In this document: piece by piece, positions 32,049 to 41,111 of the stretch
How positions within the stretch are numbered: the stretch's first letter is position 1
Layout: every line of letters starts with the position of its first letter
Assembly (NCBI RefSeq): GCF_024704725.1
Contig: NZ_JALIQS010000003.1
Location: 806,001-870,000 of the forward strand
DNA length: 64,000 nucleotides
Reading direction: 5' to 3'
From: Shinella sp. CPCC 101442
GTDB taxonomy: Bacteria > Pseudomonadota > Alphaproteobacteria > Rhizobiales > Rhizobiaceae
Position numbers and translations under genes: made by a program
Notes under the pieces: generated by a model
Databases searched by the model: none
The model's input: only the letters and a program-made list of their open reading frames with translations
What the model was told of the DNA's origin: nothing

Positions 32049-32960
32049 ATGGAACGACCAGACCTGCCGAAAGGCCTGCCCGAGGACATCGAAGACAAGA
32101 AGGATGCTGCGCGCGCGTGGTTCCAGCACCTGCGCGATGCGATCTGCTCCAGCTTCGAGGCACTCGAGGACGAGCTGGCCGGCCCGCTTTCCGACCTGCC
32201 GCCCGGCCGCTTCGTCGCCAAGGACTGGCAGCGCGACGGTGGTGAAGGCGGCGGCGGCCGCATGTCCATGATGGAAGGCCGCGTCTTCGAAAAGGTCGGC
32301 GTCCACACCTCCACGGTTTATGGCGAGTTCTCGCCGGAATTCCGCAGCCAGATCCCCGGTGCCAGCGAAGACCCGCGCTTCTGGGCCTCCGGCATCTCGC
32401 TGATCGCCCATCCGGTGAACCCCAACGTGCCCGCCGTACACATGAACACACGCATGGTCGTCACCACCAGCCGCTGGTTCGGCGGCGGCGCGGACCTGAC
32501 GCCGGTGCTCGACCGTCGTCGCACGATGGACGATCCGGATACCCAGCTCTTTCACAAGGCGATGGAGATCACCTGCAACCGTCATCCGGTCGCCGATCAC
32601 GGGAAATTCAAGGACTGGTGCGACGACTACTTCTTCCTGAAGCACCGCAACGAGCCGCGCGGCACGGGCGGCATCTTCTATGACTGGCTGCATTCGCCGG
32701 AAGAGCTTGGCGGCTGGGAGGCGGACTTCGCCTTCACGCAGGATGTCGGCCGCGCCTTCGCCATGGTCTATCCGCGCATCGTGCGCACGAACTTCAACAC
32801 AGGCTGGACGGAAGAGGACCGCGACGAACAGCTCGTGCGCCGCGGCCGCTATGTCGAGTTCAACCTGCTCTACGATCGCGGCACGATTTTCGGGCTGAAG
32901 ACCGGCGGCAATGTCGATTCCATTCTTTCGTCACTTCCGCCGGTGGTGCGCTGGCCCTGA
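32049..32960 (+). CDS. hemF: Oxygen-dependent coproporphyrinogen III oxidase
   Basis: 303 residues, the usual length. Converts coproporphyrinogen III to protoporphyrinogen IX with O2 in heme synthesis. Seen: HMNTRMVVT and FGGGADLTP active-site segments, [18 protein letters not shown], and the C-terminal signature [24 protein letters not shown] 32049 opens the conserved region; the longer frame from 31959 is a shadow. It is apparently monocistronic. Confidence 0.96.
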   Translation: MERPDLPKGLPEDIEDKKDAARAWFQHLRDAICSSFEALEDELAGPLSDLPPGRFVAKDWQRDGGEGGGGRMSMMEGRVFEKVGVHTSTVYGEFSPEFRSQIPGASEDPRFWASGISLIAHPVNPNVPAVHMNTRMVVTTSRWFGGGADLTPVLDRRRTMDDPDTQLFHKAMEITCNRHPVADHGKFKDWCDDYFFLKHRNEPRGTGGIFYDWLHSPEELGGWEADFAFTQDVGRAFAMVYPRIVRTNFNTGWTEEDRDEQLVRRGRYVEFNLLYDRGTIFGLKTGGNVDSILSSLPPVVRWP

Positions 32961-33038
32961 CAATCCCGCTCTTGTGATGACGGTTTTACCTCCTTTGTGG
33001 TACAATGCTTCTTGCATGAGTCCATGGAGGAGGCAGTC

Positions 33039-33290
33039 ATGATCCCAGCATCACAGGATGCGACGATCGCGGACCTCAATCCGCAATCGCCTGATTTTCT
33101 CGACCGTTTTGCCGAAACCATGCGCGCTGAAAGCGGCATGGACCTTCCGCATGCCTATTTTCTCGTAGAAGCCCGGCGGCGGCTTGCGGGCGGCATTGTC
33201 CATCATCTCGCAGACCATCACACGAAGCCGGACCAGTTCCAGTCGTCCGCCTGCTTCGATGCCTGGGCGAAGGATGAAGACGCCGCCTGA
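33039..33290 (+). CDS. Small acidic protein, unknown function
   Basis: 83 residues, soluble, with no signal peptide. It contains SPDFLDRFAETMRAESGMDLPHAYFL (given here only as a landmark region, residues about 19-44) and a His-rich segment HHLADHHTKPDQF. ATG 33039 has GGAGG eight bases upstream. I do not recognise the family. It is followed by a promoter-bearing gap and another small gene. Confidence 0.6.
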   Translation: MIPASQDATIADLNPQSPDFLDRFAETMRAESGMDLPHAYFLVEARRRLAGGIVHHLADHHTKPDQFQSSACFDAWAKDEDAA

Positions 33291-33395
33291 CGGCCTGTCT
33301 GTCGGTGTCGGAATATTGCGCGCCGGGAGGGAACCCCGGAGCCTGCTTTCCGTTTCCAACGACGGCTCGGCAGGGCCGCCGACCGGGGTCGCGGT

Positions 33396-33424
33396 TTGGC
33401 CGATGCGGCCATATCTGCTACACT
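33396..33424 (+). promoter_or_regulatory. Predicted sigma-70 promoter of the DUF1059-like gene
   Basis: TTGGCC (33396-33401), 17-bp spacer, TACACT (33419-33424), 29 bp before the ATG. Confidence 0.5.
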
Positions 33425-33453
33425 GGTCCCGCTGAAACGACAGGAGACAGGTC

Positions 33454-33645
33454 ATGAGACTTTTTGAATGCGGTTCACTCGTGCCCGGATGCGAATGGCA
33501 TACGCGGGCCAATGACGATGCCGAAGTCGTGCGCCGCGCGGTCGAGCACATGCGCACCGCCCACGGCGAAACGACGATCCGGGAAAGCATGGTCGATCAC
33601 ATCAAGGAACGCATCATCGATGAGAAGGCGGCCGACGCCGCCTGA
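33454..33645 (+). CDS. DUF1059-type small protein
   Basis: 63 residues. The pattern LFECGSLVPGCEWHTRANDDAEV then EHMRTAHGET matches small DUF1059 proteins, which carry a Cys-x(n)-Cys...His...His arrangement like a small zinc-binding fold (two Cys and two His are visible). ATG 33454 has AGGAG upstream. The function is unknown. It is convergent to the CCA nucleotidyltransferase gene. Confidence 0.78.
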   Translation: MRLFECGSLVPGCEWHTRANDDAEVVRRAVEHMRTAHGETTIRESMVDHIKERIIDEKAADAA

Positions 33646-33657
33646 CCGCCGTGACGA

Positions 33658-34917
33658 TCAGCCCTCTTTCGCGAGGGCCTCCAGCCGGGCAAGCAGCTTT
33701 GCCCGGCCGTCATGGAAATTCCCCGCCACCCACGCATCCTCGATCGTGCCCAGCAGCGCGCCGACCTTCGGTCCGGCCGATATGCCGGTCGCCAGTACAT
33801 CCGCGCCATTGAGCGGGAAGGACGGCTTCTGCCACTTCTGCGCCCGCGCCAGCAGCCGCTGGCAGAGGCCGGCGAAGGCCAGCGCCTCAGGATCGCCAAG
33901 TCCGCGTGCCCTTGCGGAGGCAAGGGCCAGCTTCAAACGCATTGCCAGACCTTGCGGGCCATTGCGATAAAGCAGCCGGTCGAAGGCGGTTTCGGCCAGC
34001 TTCTGCCCGATCTCCGGGGCGGAGGCCCAATAATCGAGCGTCGCTGCTTCTGTCTTGGATAGACGCAGCCGTTCGGCAAGTGCCTTCAACCGTTCGCGAT
34101 CCGCCGGCACCATCGCCGCAAGGCGCAACAGCGCATCTGGCTTCCAGCCAAAGGCCTTCTCCGCCTCGACCAGACCGGGGATCGCGTCGATGCCCCACTT
34201 TTCCGTCTCCGGCAGGATTTCGGTGAGCACGCCCGCCTGACGCATCCAGAGCAGCGCGCGGCCCGGATCGGGCGCGGCAAGCAGCTTCTTCGTCTCCGAC
34301 CAGACCCGTTCGGCCGAGAGTTTTCCAAGGCTCTCCTTTGCCCGAGCGCAGGCCTTCAGCCCTTCCGCGTCCGGCCGGCCGCTGCCGTAGAGCGCGAAGA
34401 AACGGAAGAAGCGCAGGATGCGCAGGTGATCCTCCGCAATGCGCATCGCCGCATCGCCGATGAAGCGCACCGTTCGGCTTTCGATATCCGCCAGGCCGTT
34501 GACGAGATCGACAACCGTGCCGTCGATGGTCGCATAGAGCGCGTTGATCGTCAGATCGCGCCGCTCGGCATCCGCCTGCCAGTCCGTGCCAAAGGCAACC
34601 TCGGCGTGACGGCCATTCGTCGCAACGTCGCGGCGCAACGTCGTCACCTCGAAAGGCTTTCCGTCGACGACGAGCGTTACCGTGCCGTGCTCGATACCCG
34701 TCGGCACCGGCTTGATGCCGGCGGCCTTCGCCCGCTCGACCACCACTTCGGGCTTGAGCGTGGTCGCGATATCCACATCGGCGACCGGCAGGCCCATCAG
34801 GCTGTTGCGCACGGCCCCGCCCGCGACCCGCCCCTCGCCGCCGTCGCTGTTGAGCAGCGCCAGCACGCGCACGAGCGCCGGATCGGCAAACCATGCCTCG
34901 CCCGAAACAGACGTCAT
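33658..34917 (-). CDS. CCA tRNA nucleotidyltransferase / poly(A) polymerase family
   Basis: 419 residues. Class II nucleotidyltransferase head: GGAVRNSLMGLPVADVDIAT with the metal-binding DxD, RRDLTINALY, and the ATP/CTP-template region EDHLRILRFFRFFALYG. It adds or repairs the tRNA 3' CCA end. The C-terminal half is the variable helical tRNA-binding part. Its ATG overlaps the TGA of the upstream NUDIX gene (ATGA), the third gene of a coupled operon. Confidence 0.94.
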   Translation of the reverse strand: MTSVSGEAWFADPALVRVLALLNSDGGEGRVAGGAVRNSLMGLPVADVDIATTLKPEVVVERAKAAGIKPVPTGIEHGTVTLVVDGKPFEVTTLRRDVATNGRHAEVAFGTDWQADAERRDLTINALYATIDGTVVDLVNGLADIESRTVRFIGDAAMRIAEDHLRILRFFRFFALYGSGRPDAEGLKACARAKESLGKLSAERVWSETKKLLAAPDPGRALLWMRQAGVLTEILPETEKWGIDAIPGLVEAEKAFGWKPDALLRLAAMVPADRERLKALAERLRLSKTEAATLDYWASAPEIGQKLAETAFDRLLYRNGPQGLAMRLKLALASARARGLGDPEALAFAGLCQRLLARAQKWQKPSFPLNGADVLATGISAGPKVGALLGTIEDAWVAGNFHDGRAKLLARLEALAKEG

Positions 34918-35546
34918 GCATAAAGCCTTTCATAGATCACCCGCACGATGCCGGCGGTGATGCCCCAAATGTTATGCCCCTCGTAGGGCATGCGATAATA
35001 ATGCCGCTCGCCGCCGAGCCAGATGCCGCTGCCCTGTTCGTGGTTGCGCGGATCCATGAGGAAGGAGAGCGGTACGTCGAAAACCTTTTCGACTTCGGCC
35101 GGATTGGGGATCAGCTCGAAACCGGGCTGCACGACGGCCAGGACCGGCGTGATGGAAAAGCCCGACAGTGCCTTGTAGTGGGGCAGGCGGCCGACCGGTT
35201 GAACAAAACGGCGGTCGAGGCTGATCTCCTCCTCCGCCTCGCGCATGGCCGCCGCCTCGACGTCTTCGTCCTCCTCATCCACGGCCCCGCCCGGAAAGGC
35301 GACCTGGCCGGAATGTTTGCGCATCGTCGCCGTGCGCTGCGTGAAGATCACGCGGGCTTCGTCGCCATCGTCCACGACGGGGATCAGCACGGCCGCATCG
35401 CGCAGTTTCATATCCTCGATATGCGGAATGACGCCCGGATTGAGCAGGCTGTCGCCATGGTCGCGCCAGCTCTCCTCGCCGAGCGTCAACATCTGCTCGA
35501 TTGCCCTGCGGCGAAATTCCGCGGCACTGTAGGGAGGAAAGCTCAT
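34914..35546 (-). CDS. CoA pyrophosphatase-type NUDIX hydrolase
   Basis: 210 residues. The NUDIX box is seen at about 88-110: GGAVDEEDEDVEAAAMREAEEEI. The upstream SGQVAFPGG and the downstream phosphopantetheine-type region fit the CoA diphosphatase (NudL/NUDT7-like) branch. It hydrolyses CoA or its derivatives to phosphopantetheine and 3',5'-ADP. It is coupled by ATGA overlaps both to the DUF1285 gene before it and to the CCA enzyme after it. Confidence 0.9.
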   Translation of the reverse strand: MSFPPYSAAEFRRRAIEQMLTLGEESWRDHGDSLLNPGVIPHIEDMKLRDAAVLIPVVDDGDEARVIFTQRTATMRKHSGQVAFPGGAVDEEDEDVEAAAMREAEEEISLDRRFVQPVGRLPHYKALSGFSITPVLAVVQPGFELIPNPAEVEKVFDVPLSFLMDPRNHEQGSGIWLGGERHYYRMPYEGHNIWGITAGIVRVIYERLYA

Positions 35547-36160
35547 CGCGACAGCGCATCCAGCTCAGCCGCCGGCATGACCGGGAAGACCACGCCGCCG
35601 GAGCGTACTGCAAACATCTCCACGCCGTCGATTTCAACGGTTTCGCCCAGCTCGACGAGATCGTACATGACCGCCCGCGAGACCAGCGCCTCCAGCCGGC
35701 CACGCACGAGAAGATACGGCTTCAACTCGTTGTTTTCGCCAGCGATGACGAAACGCAACGGATGCTCCGGCCCTATCTCGACGACATCTCCGACATTGGT
35801 GCGGAAGGTGAGTTTCCGGCTCTCGCCCTCTTCGCTCGAATTCATCTCGACCGCCAGGAACGGCGCATCGACGATCCGGATGCCGACCTTCTCCACCGGC
35901 GTCACCAGATAGGTCCTGCCGTCCTCGTCCTTGCGCAGCACCGTGGAAAAAAGCCGCACCAGCGGCGCGCGGCCGATCGGCGTTCCCAGATAGAACCACG
36001 TACCGTCGGCGCGGATTTCCATGTCGATGTCGCCGCAGAACGGCGGGTTCCAGCGCTCGACCGGCGGCAAGCCGCGCCCGCCGGTTTCCGCGGATGCCCG
36101 TGCGATCAGCGCGGCCAGACCCGCCGCGTCGCTGCTGCCCTGAATTTCACCCGCTGCCAT
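35543..36160 (-). CDS. DUF1285 domain protein
   Basis: 205 residues. Recognised as DUF1285 from PPVERWNPPFCGDIDMEIRADG, FYLGTPIGRAPLVRLFSTVL and YLVTPVEKVGIRI. It is a conserved alphaproteobacterial cytosolic protein of unproven function. ATG 36160 is chosen; an in-frame start at 36178 has no better site. First gene of the DUF1285-NUDIX-CCA operon, divergent from the moxR operon. Confidence 0.88.
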   Translation of the reverse strand: MAAGEIQGSSDAAGLAALIARASAETGGRGLPPVERWNPPFCGDIDMEIRADGTWFYLGTPIGRAPLVRLFSTVLRKDEDGRTYLVTPVEKVGIRIVDAPFLAVEMNSSEEGESRKLTFRTNVGDVVEIGPEHPLRFVIAGENNELKPYLLVRGRLEALVSRAVMYDLVELGETVEIDGVEMFAVRSGGVVFPVMPAAELDALSR

Positions 36161-36357
36161 TGTTCCGTCCCGGTTCAACCCTATCTCCGCGTGAGACCCC
36201 TATTTCTAGAGGAAGGAGTGGATACATCCTTTTTCACGAGATAGTCATTTCGTGGCCGCTTGTCAGCCACAAGTGAGCTAATAAGCTTTCTATGTAGGAA
36301 GCGAACGCGGCAAGGCCACGATTCGCCAAGAGTTTATAACCGGTAGTGGAGATTCCC

Positions 36358-37371
36358 ATGGGCGTTCAGAATTCCCCCGAGGCTGGCCTGGACGAAAAAG
36401 CGGTCGTCGCCGCGGCCGAGCGGGCGCTCTCCGACATCGCCCTCATCCGCCAGGAAGTCGCCAAGGTCATCTTCGGCCAGGAAAGCGTGGTCGAGCAGAC
36501 CATGCTCGCCGTGCTCTCGGGCGGCCATGCGCTGCTGGTCGGCGTGCCCGGCCTTGCCAAGACCAAGCTCGTCGCGACCCTCGGTACCGTGCTCGGCCTA
36601 GCCTCCAGCCGTATCCAGTTCACCCCGGACCTGATGCCGTCGGACATTTTGGGCTCCGAGGTGATGGACCAGGATGAGAACGGCAAACGCTCCTTCCGCT
36701 TCGTGCCCGGCCCGATCTTCACGCAGCTTCTGATGGCAGACGAGATCAACCGCGCCTCGCCGCGCACCCAGTCCGCCCTGCTCCAGGCCATGCAGGAATA
36801 TCACGTGACCGTCGCCGGCCAGCCGAACGACCTGCCGAAACCCTTCCACGTGCTCGCCACCCAGAATCCGCTGGAGCAGGAGGGCACCTACCCCCTGCCC
36901 GAGGCCCAGCTCGACCGCTTCCTGCTGCAGGTCGACGTGCATTATCCGGAACTCGCCGCCGAACGGCAGATCCTGCTGGAGACCACCGGCGTGCGCGAGG
37001 CGCATGCGGAAGCCGCCGTCTCCGCGACCCGCCTCATCGAGATCCAGACCCTCATCCGCCAGATGCCGGTCAGCGAAAAGGTGCTCGACGCGATCCTGTC
37101 GCTCGTGCGTTCCGCCCGCCCCGGCAACGGCGTCGCCTCCACCGACAAGCATGTCGCCTGGGGTCCCGGCCCGCGCGCCGGTCAGGCGATGATGCTCTGC
37201 GCCCGCGCCCGCGCGCTCTATGAAGGCCGCCTCGCGCCCTCCGTCGATGATGTGCTGGCGCTTGCCGAACCGATCCTCCAACATCGCATGGCACTGACGT
37301 TTGGCGCCCGCGCCGAGGGCATGTCCGTTCGTGACGTCATTGCGGGGCTCGTCCGGCAGGCGGGCGGCTGA
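36358..37371 (+). CDS. MoxR-family AAA+ ATPase
   Basis: 337 residues. Walker A-like [10 protein letters not shown], Walker [21 protein letters not shown], sensor-1 [22 protein letters not shown] and the C-terminal lid are typical of the MoxR branch, chaperone-like ATPases that work with VWA proteins. Start ATG 36358 has GGAG six bases upstream. First of four genes with DUF58, DUF4159 and a VWA-like membrane protein. Confidence 0.94.
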   Translation: MGVQNSPEAGLDEKAVVAAAERALSDIALIRQEVAKVIFGQESVVEQTMLAVLSGGHALLVGVPGLAKTKLVATLGTVLGLASSRIQFTPDLMPSDILGSEVMDQDENGKRSFRFVPGPIFTQLLMADEINRASPRTQSALLQAMQEYHVTVAGQPNDLPKPFHVLATQNPLEQEGTYPLPEAQLDRFLLQVDVHYPELAAERQILLETTGVREAHAEAAVSATRLIEIQTLIRQMPVSEKVLDAILSLVRSARPGNGVASTDKHVAWGPGPRAGQAMMLCARARALYEGRLAPSVDDVLALAEPILQHRMALTFGARAEGMSVRDVIAGLVRQAGG

Positions 37372-37385
37372 GCGGAGAGATACGC

Positions 37386-38306
37386 ATGGCGTCCGTCGGC
37401 CAGATCGTCGAGCCAACACCGACCCGCGAGGTGCTTTCACGGGCGCAGGCGCGTGCCGCCCTCATTCCCGATTGCATGGTGGAGGCCCAGCGCCTTGCCA
37501 ACACCGTCATTGCCGGCTGGCACGGCCGCCGCAAGCGCGGCATCGGCGAGAATTTCTGGCAGTTCCGTCCCTATGTCGATGGCGAAAGCCTGTCCCGCAT
37601 CGACTGGCGGCGCTCGGCCCGCGATGATCACACCTATGTGCGCGACCGCGAATGGGAAGCTGCCCATACCGTCTGGATCTGGGCCGACCTTTCGCCGTCG
37701 ATGATGTACAAATCCACGCTCGGCAGCGTGTCGAAGGAAAGCCGCGCGCTGGTTCTCATGCTGGCGCTCGCCGAGATCCTTGCCCGCTCCGGCGAGCGCA
37801 TCGGCTGCCCGGGCATCATGGAGCCCATCGCCGCACGCAACGCCGCCGAACGCCTCGCCACCGCCCTCATGCACAACGGCACGACGGGCGGCCTGCCGGA
37901 GACCGACATGATCCGCGGCAGCAGCGATATCGTGCTGATCGGCGATTTCCTCGACCCCGTCGAAGATGTCATGAACCGCCTCGGCCCGCTTGCCCGCCGT
38001 GGCCTGCGCGGCCATGTCGTCGAGATATCGGACCCTGCGGAAGAGACCTTCCCCTATGCCGGCCGCACCGAATTCACCGATCCCGAGAGCGGCCAGAAGC
38101 TGACGGCCGGCCGGGCCGAGACGCTGAAGGACGATTATGCCCGCGCCTATATCGCGCGCCGCGAAACGCTTGCCGACAATCTTCGCCATCTCGGCTGGAG
38201 CTTCGTGCCCCACCGCACCGACAGGCTCGCCTCCGAGGCATTGGTCGCCGTGCATATGTATCTCTCCGGCATGCCGGCCATGAAGACGGAGGGCCGCGGC
38301 CGATGA
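37386..38306 (+). CDS. DUF58 protein (VWA-like MoxR partner)
   Basis: 306 residues. The DUF58 core is seen as [20 protein letters not shown] then [27 protein letters not shown]-like DLSPSM (DxSxS) follows in [10 protein letters not shown]. The signature matches partners encoded next to MoxR throughout bacteria. It starts 14 bp after moxR and overlaps the next gene by ATGA. Confidence 0.92.
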   Translation: MASVGQIVEPTPTREVLSRAQARAALIPDCMVEAQRLANTVIAGWHGRRKRGIGENFWQFRPYVDGESLSRIDWRRSARDDHTYVRDREWEAAHTVWIWADLSPSMMYKSTLGSVSKESRALVLMLALAEILARSGERIGCPGIMEPIAARNAAERLATALMHNGTTGGLPETDMIRGSSDIVLIGDFLDPVEDVMNRLGPLARRGLRGHVVEISDPAEETFPYAGRTEFTDPESGQKLTAGRAETLKDDYARAYIARRETLADNLRHLGWSFVPHRTDRLASEALVAVHMYLSGMPAMKTEGRGR

Positions 38307-41110
38307 GCGCCTTTGCCTTCGCCTTCCCCGCCGTGCTGACGACGCTGGTGCTGCTGCCGGTCATCTGGTGGCTGTTGCGCCTCACGCCACCGAAGCCGCT
38401 CGTCGAGGTCTTCCCGCCCTTCGCGATCCTCGCCTCGATCATGAAGCGCGAGGAGACGCCTGCGCAAAGCCCGTGGTGGCTGACGCTGCTGCGCATGCTG
38501 ATGGCCGCCGCCGTCATCTTCGCCATCGCGGACCCGGTCTTCAACCCGCGCACCAACACGCTGGCTTCCAGCGGCCCGCTCGCCCTTGTCATCGACAACA
38601 GCTGGGCATCGGCCACCGACTGGCAACGCCGCGTCGAGACCGCCACCGCGCTGATCGACGATGCCGAAAGCCGCGACCTGCCGATCTCGCTGGTACTGAC
38701 CGCCGACCGCCAGCATGACGCCGTACCCGTCGATGCCATCACCGCGCGCAACCGCCTCGCCGCCGCCGAACCGCGCCCGCTGCCCGCCGACCGCGCCTCG
38801 GCCATAGCATCGCTGCGCACCGCGCTCGACGGTGCGGCACCGGGCACCATCGCCTTCATCAGCGACGGCATCGCGAGCGGTGAAGCGGACGAAACGGTTA
38901 CGGCGCTCAAGGCACTCACGCCCGCCGAATTCCGCCTGATCGAGGGCGATGGCGCTTCCGCCGTCGCGATCACGGCCGCGACGAACGGCGCCGATGCTCT
39001 TTCCGTCACCCTCACACGCCTCGATGGCCGCGCGCCGCGCAGTCTGCCGCTGACGGCGCATGATTCCCGGGGAAGGCCCATCGCAACCGGCATCGCCGAA
39101 TTCGCCGCCGGCGCGACGACCACGACCGGCACGATCACCGCACCCTTCGAGCTGCGCAACGATTTCGCCCGCCTCGCTATCGACGGCCTCGCCAATGCCG
39201 GCGGCACCTACCTGCTCGACGACGGCTTTCGCCGCCGCCGCGTTGCGTTCCTGTCCGGCGAAGTCGTGGATGCAAGCCAGCCGCTGCTTTCGCCGCTGCA
39301 CTACATCAACCGCGCGCTGGCACCCTATGCCGACCTGATCGAGCCCAGCGTCGCCGATCTCTCGGTCGCCGTACCGGAGCTCATCGAGCAAAACCCCTCC
39401 GTGCTGATCATGGCCGATATCGGCCGCCTGCCGGAGGACGTGCAGGGCGAGGTGAAACGCTGGGTGGAGAGAGGCGGCATGCTGATCCGCTTCGCCGGCC
39501 CGCGCCTGGCCGCCGCCCCGGCAGACGATCCGCTCGTGCCGGTGCTGCTGCGCAAGGGCGAACGCGCGCTTGGCGGCGCCCTCTCCTGGTCGGAACCGCA
39601 GCCGCTTGCCGCCTATCCGGCCAACAGCCCGTTCTTCGGCATGCGCGCGCCGGACAATATCCTCATCAAGCGCCAGGTGCTGGCCGAACCGACGCCGGAT
39701 CTGGCCGAGCGCACCTGGGCCGGCCTTGCCGACGGCACGCCGCTGGTGACGACCGGGCCGCTCGGCTCGGGCCGCATCGTGCTGTTCCACATCAGCGCGG
39801 AAACCGGCTGGTCGAACCTGCCGCTGTCAGGCGATTTCGTCGAAATGCTCCGCCGCACCGTGCAGCTGTCGCGCGGCGGCGGCGTTTCGTCGAAGGGTGG
39901 CGAAGTGCAGGGGCTGCCGCCTTACCGCCTTATGACCGCCAACGGCACGCTGGCCGCCGCCACCGGCGAGGCCAAACCGCTCGCCGCCACCGACGGCACC
40001 AAGGCGATCGCCACCTACGACAATCCGCCCGGCCTCTATGGAACGGAGGACGGCTATGTCGCGCACAACCTCTTGCCCCCGGGCCATGAAATCCGGCCGC
40101 TGGCCATCGCCGAGGGCACGACCATCCTGCGTGAGCCGCTCGCCGGCAAGGAGACCTGGTCGCTGAAACCGCATCTCTTCACCCTCGCGGCGCTGCTGCT
40201 GATTGCCGACTGCGCCATCGTGCTCTTCATGGGCGGCGCCTTCGCCGCGGCGGCGCGCCGCACGCCGGGCCGCGGCGCGACCGCCGCCATGCTGCTGGCG
40301 CTGATGGCCGGCGCGCTGGTGGCACTGCCGGGCGAAAGCCGGGCCGATGACGCCAAACCGGGCGACGAGACGATCCTGTCGCGGCTCGATACCACCCATA
40401 TCGCCTATGTCGTGACCGGCGAAGGCGAGGTCGACCGGATTTCCGAGCGTGGCCTTGCGGGCCTCACCGAATTCCTCACCTACCGCACGACGCTGGAGCC
40501 CGGCGAACCGGTCGGCATCGATATTGCCAAGGACGAACTGGCGCTCTACCCGATCATCTACTGGCCGGTCAGTGCCTCGGCCGAGATGCCGTCCAGCGCA
40601 GCCATCAGCCGCATCGACGCCTATATGCGCAACGGCGGCACGGTGCTGTTCGACACCCGCGACCAGTTCGTCTCGCTCGACGGCAATTCGACGAGCCCGA
40701 ACACCGAGCGCCTGCAGGCGATCCTCGCCAATCTCGACATACCGCCGCTGGAACCCGTCCCGGCCGATCACGTGCTGACCAAGGCCTTCTACCTGCTCGC
40801 CAATTTCCCCGGCCGCTATGCCGGAAGCCCGCTCTGGGTGGAGGCCGAGCTCGACCGCAAGGAAGACCCGTCCCGCCCGGCGCGCGCGGGCGATGGTGTG
40901 TCGCCGATCATGATCACCGGCAACGACTTTGCCGGCGCATGGGCGGTGGATGCCAATGGCATGGCGCTCCTGCCGACCGTACCCCCGGACGAGGTGCAGC
41001 GCGAACACGCCTTCCGCTCCGGTGTCAACATCATGATGTACATGCTCACCGGCAACTACAAGGCGGATCAGGTCCACGTGCCCGCCCTCCTCGAACGGCT
41101 GGGACAGTGA
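38303..41110 (+). CDS. DUF4159 membrane protein with BatA-like N-terminus
   Basis: 935 residues. N-terminal membrane helices at about 5-25 and 55-75 enclose a BatA-like segment (LRLTPPKPLVEVFPPFAIL). A degenerate VWA-like domain follows (LVIDNSWAS, FISDGIASG). A middle region resembles class-I glutamine amidotransferase folds, two helices lie at about 620-680, and the C-terminal DUF4159 domain spans about 710-930 (IIYWPVSASAEMP, GGTVLFDTRDQF). ATG 38303 overlaps the DUF58 stop. It probably acts at the cell envelope with MoxR. Confidence 0.88.
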   Translation: MSAFAFAFPAVLTTLVLLPVIWWLLRLTPPKPLVEVFPPFAILASIMKREETPAQSPWWLTLLRMLMAAAVIFAIADPVFNPRTNTLASSGPLALVIDNSWASATDWQRRVETATALIDDAESRDLPISLVLTADRQHDAVPVDAITARNRLAAAEPRPLPADRASAIASLRTALDGAAPGTIAFISDGIASGEADETVTALKALTPAEFRLIEGDGASAVAITAATNGADALSVTLTRLDGRAPRSLPLTAHDSRGRPIATGIAEFAAGATTTTGTITAPFELRNDFARLAIDGLANAGGTYLLDDGFRRRRVAFLSGEVVDASQPLLSPLHYINRALAPYADLIEPSVADLSVAVPELIEQNPSVLIMADIGRLPEDVQGEVKRWVERGGMLIRFAGPRLAAAPADDPLVPVLLRKGERALGGALSWSEPQPLAAYPANSPFFGMRAPDNILIKRQVLAEPTPDLAERTWAGLADGTPLVTTGPLGSGRIVLFHISAETGWSNLPLSGDFVEMLRRTVQLSRGGGVSSKGGEVQGLPPYRLMTANGTLAAATGEAKPLAATDGTKAIATYDNPPGLYGTEDGYVAHNLLPPGHEIRPLAIAEGTTILREPLAGKETWSLKPHLFTLAALLLIADCAIVLFMGGAFAAAARRTPGRGATAAMLLALMAGALVALPGESRADDAKPGDETILSRLDTTHIAYVVTGEGEVDRISERGLAGLTEFLTYRTTLEPGEPVGIDIAKDELALYPIIYWPVSASAEMPSSAAISRIDAYMRNGGTVLFDTRDQFVSLDGNSTSPNTERLQAILANLDIPPLEPVPADHVLTKAFYLLANFPGRYAGSPLWVEAELDRKEDPSRPARAGDGVSPIMITGNDFAGAWAVDANGMALLPTVPPDEVQREHAFRSGVNIMMYMLTGNYKADQVHVPALLERLGQ

Positions 41111-41111
41111 C

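Noticed and set aside
37652-38302. N-terminal extension of the DUF4159 protein by 217 codons
   Set aside because: It overlaps the DUF58 gene in another frame and is Arg/Pro-rich shadow; the ATG at 38303 overlaps the DUF58 stop in a normal ATGA junction and starts the membrane helix.
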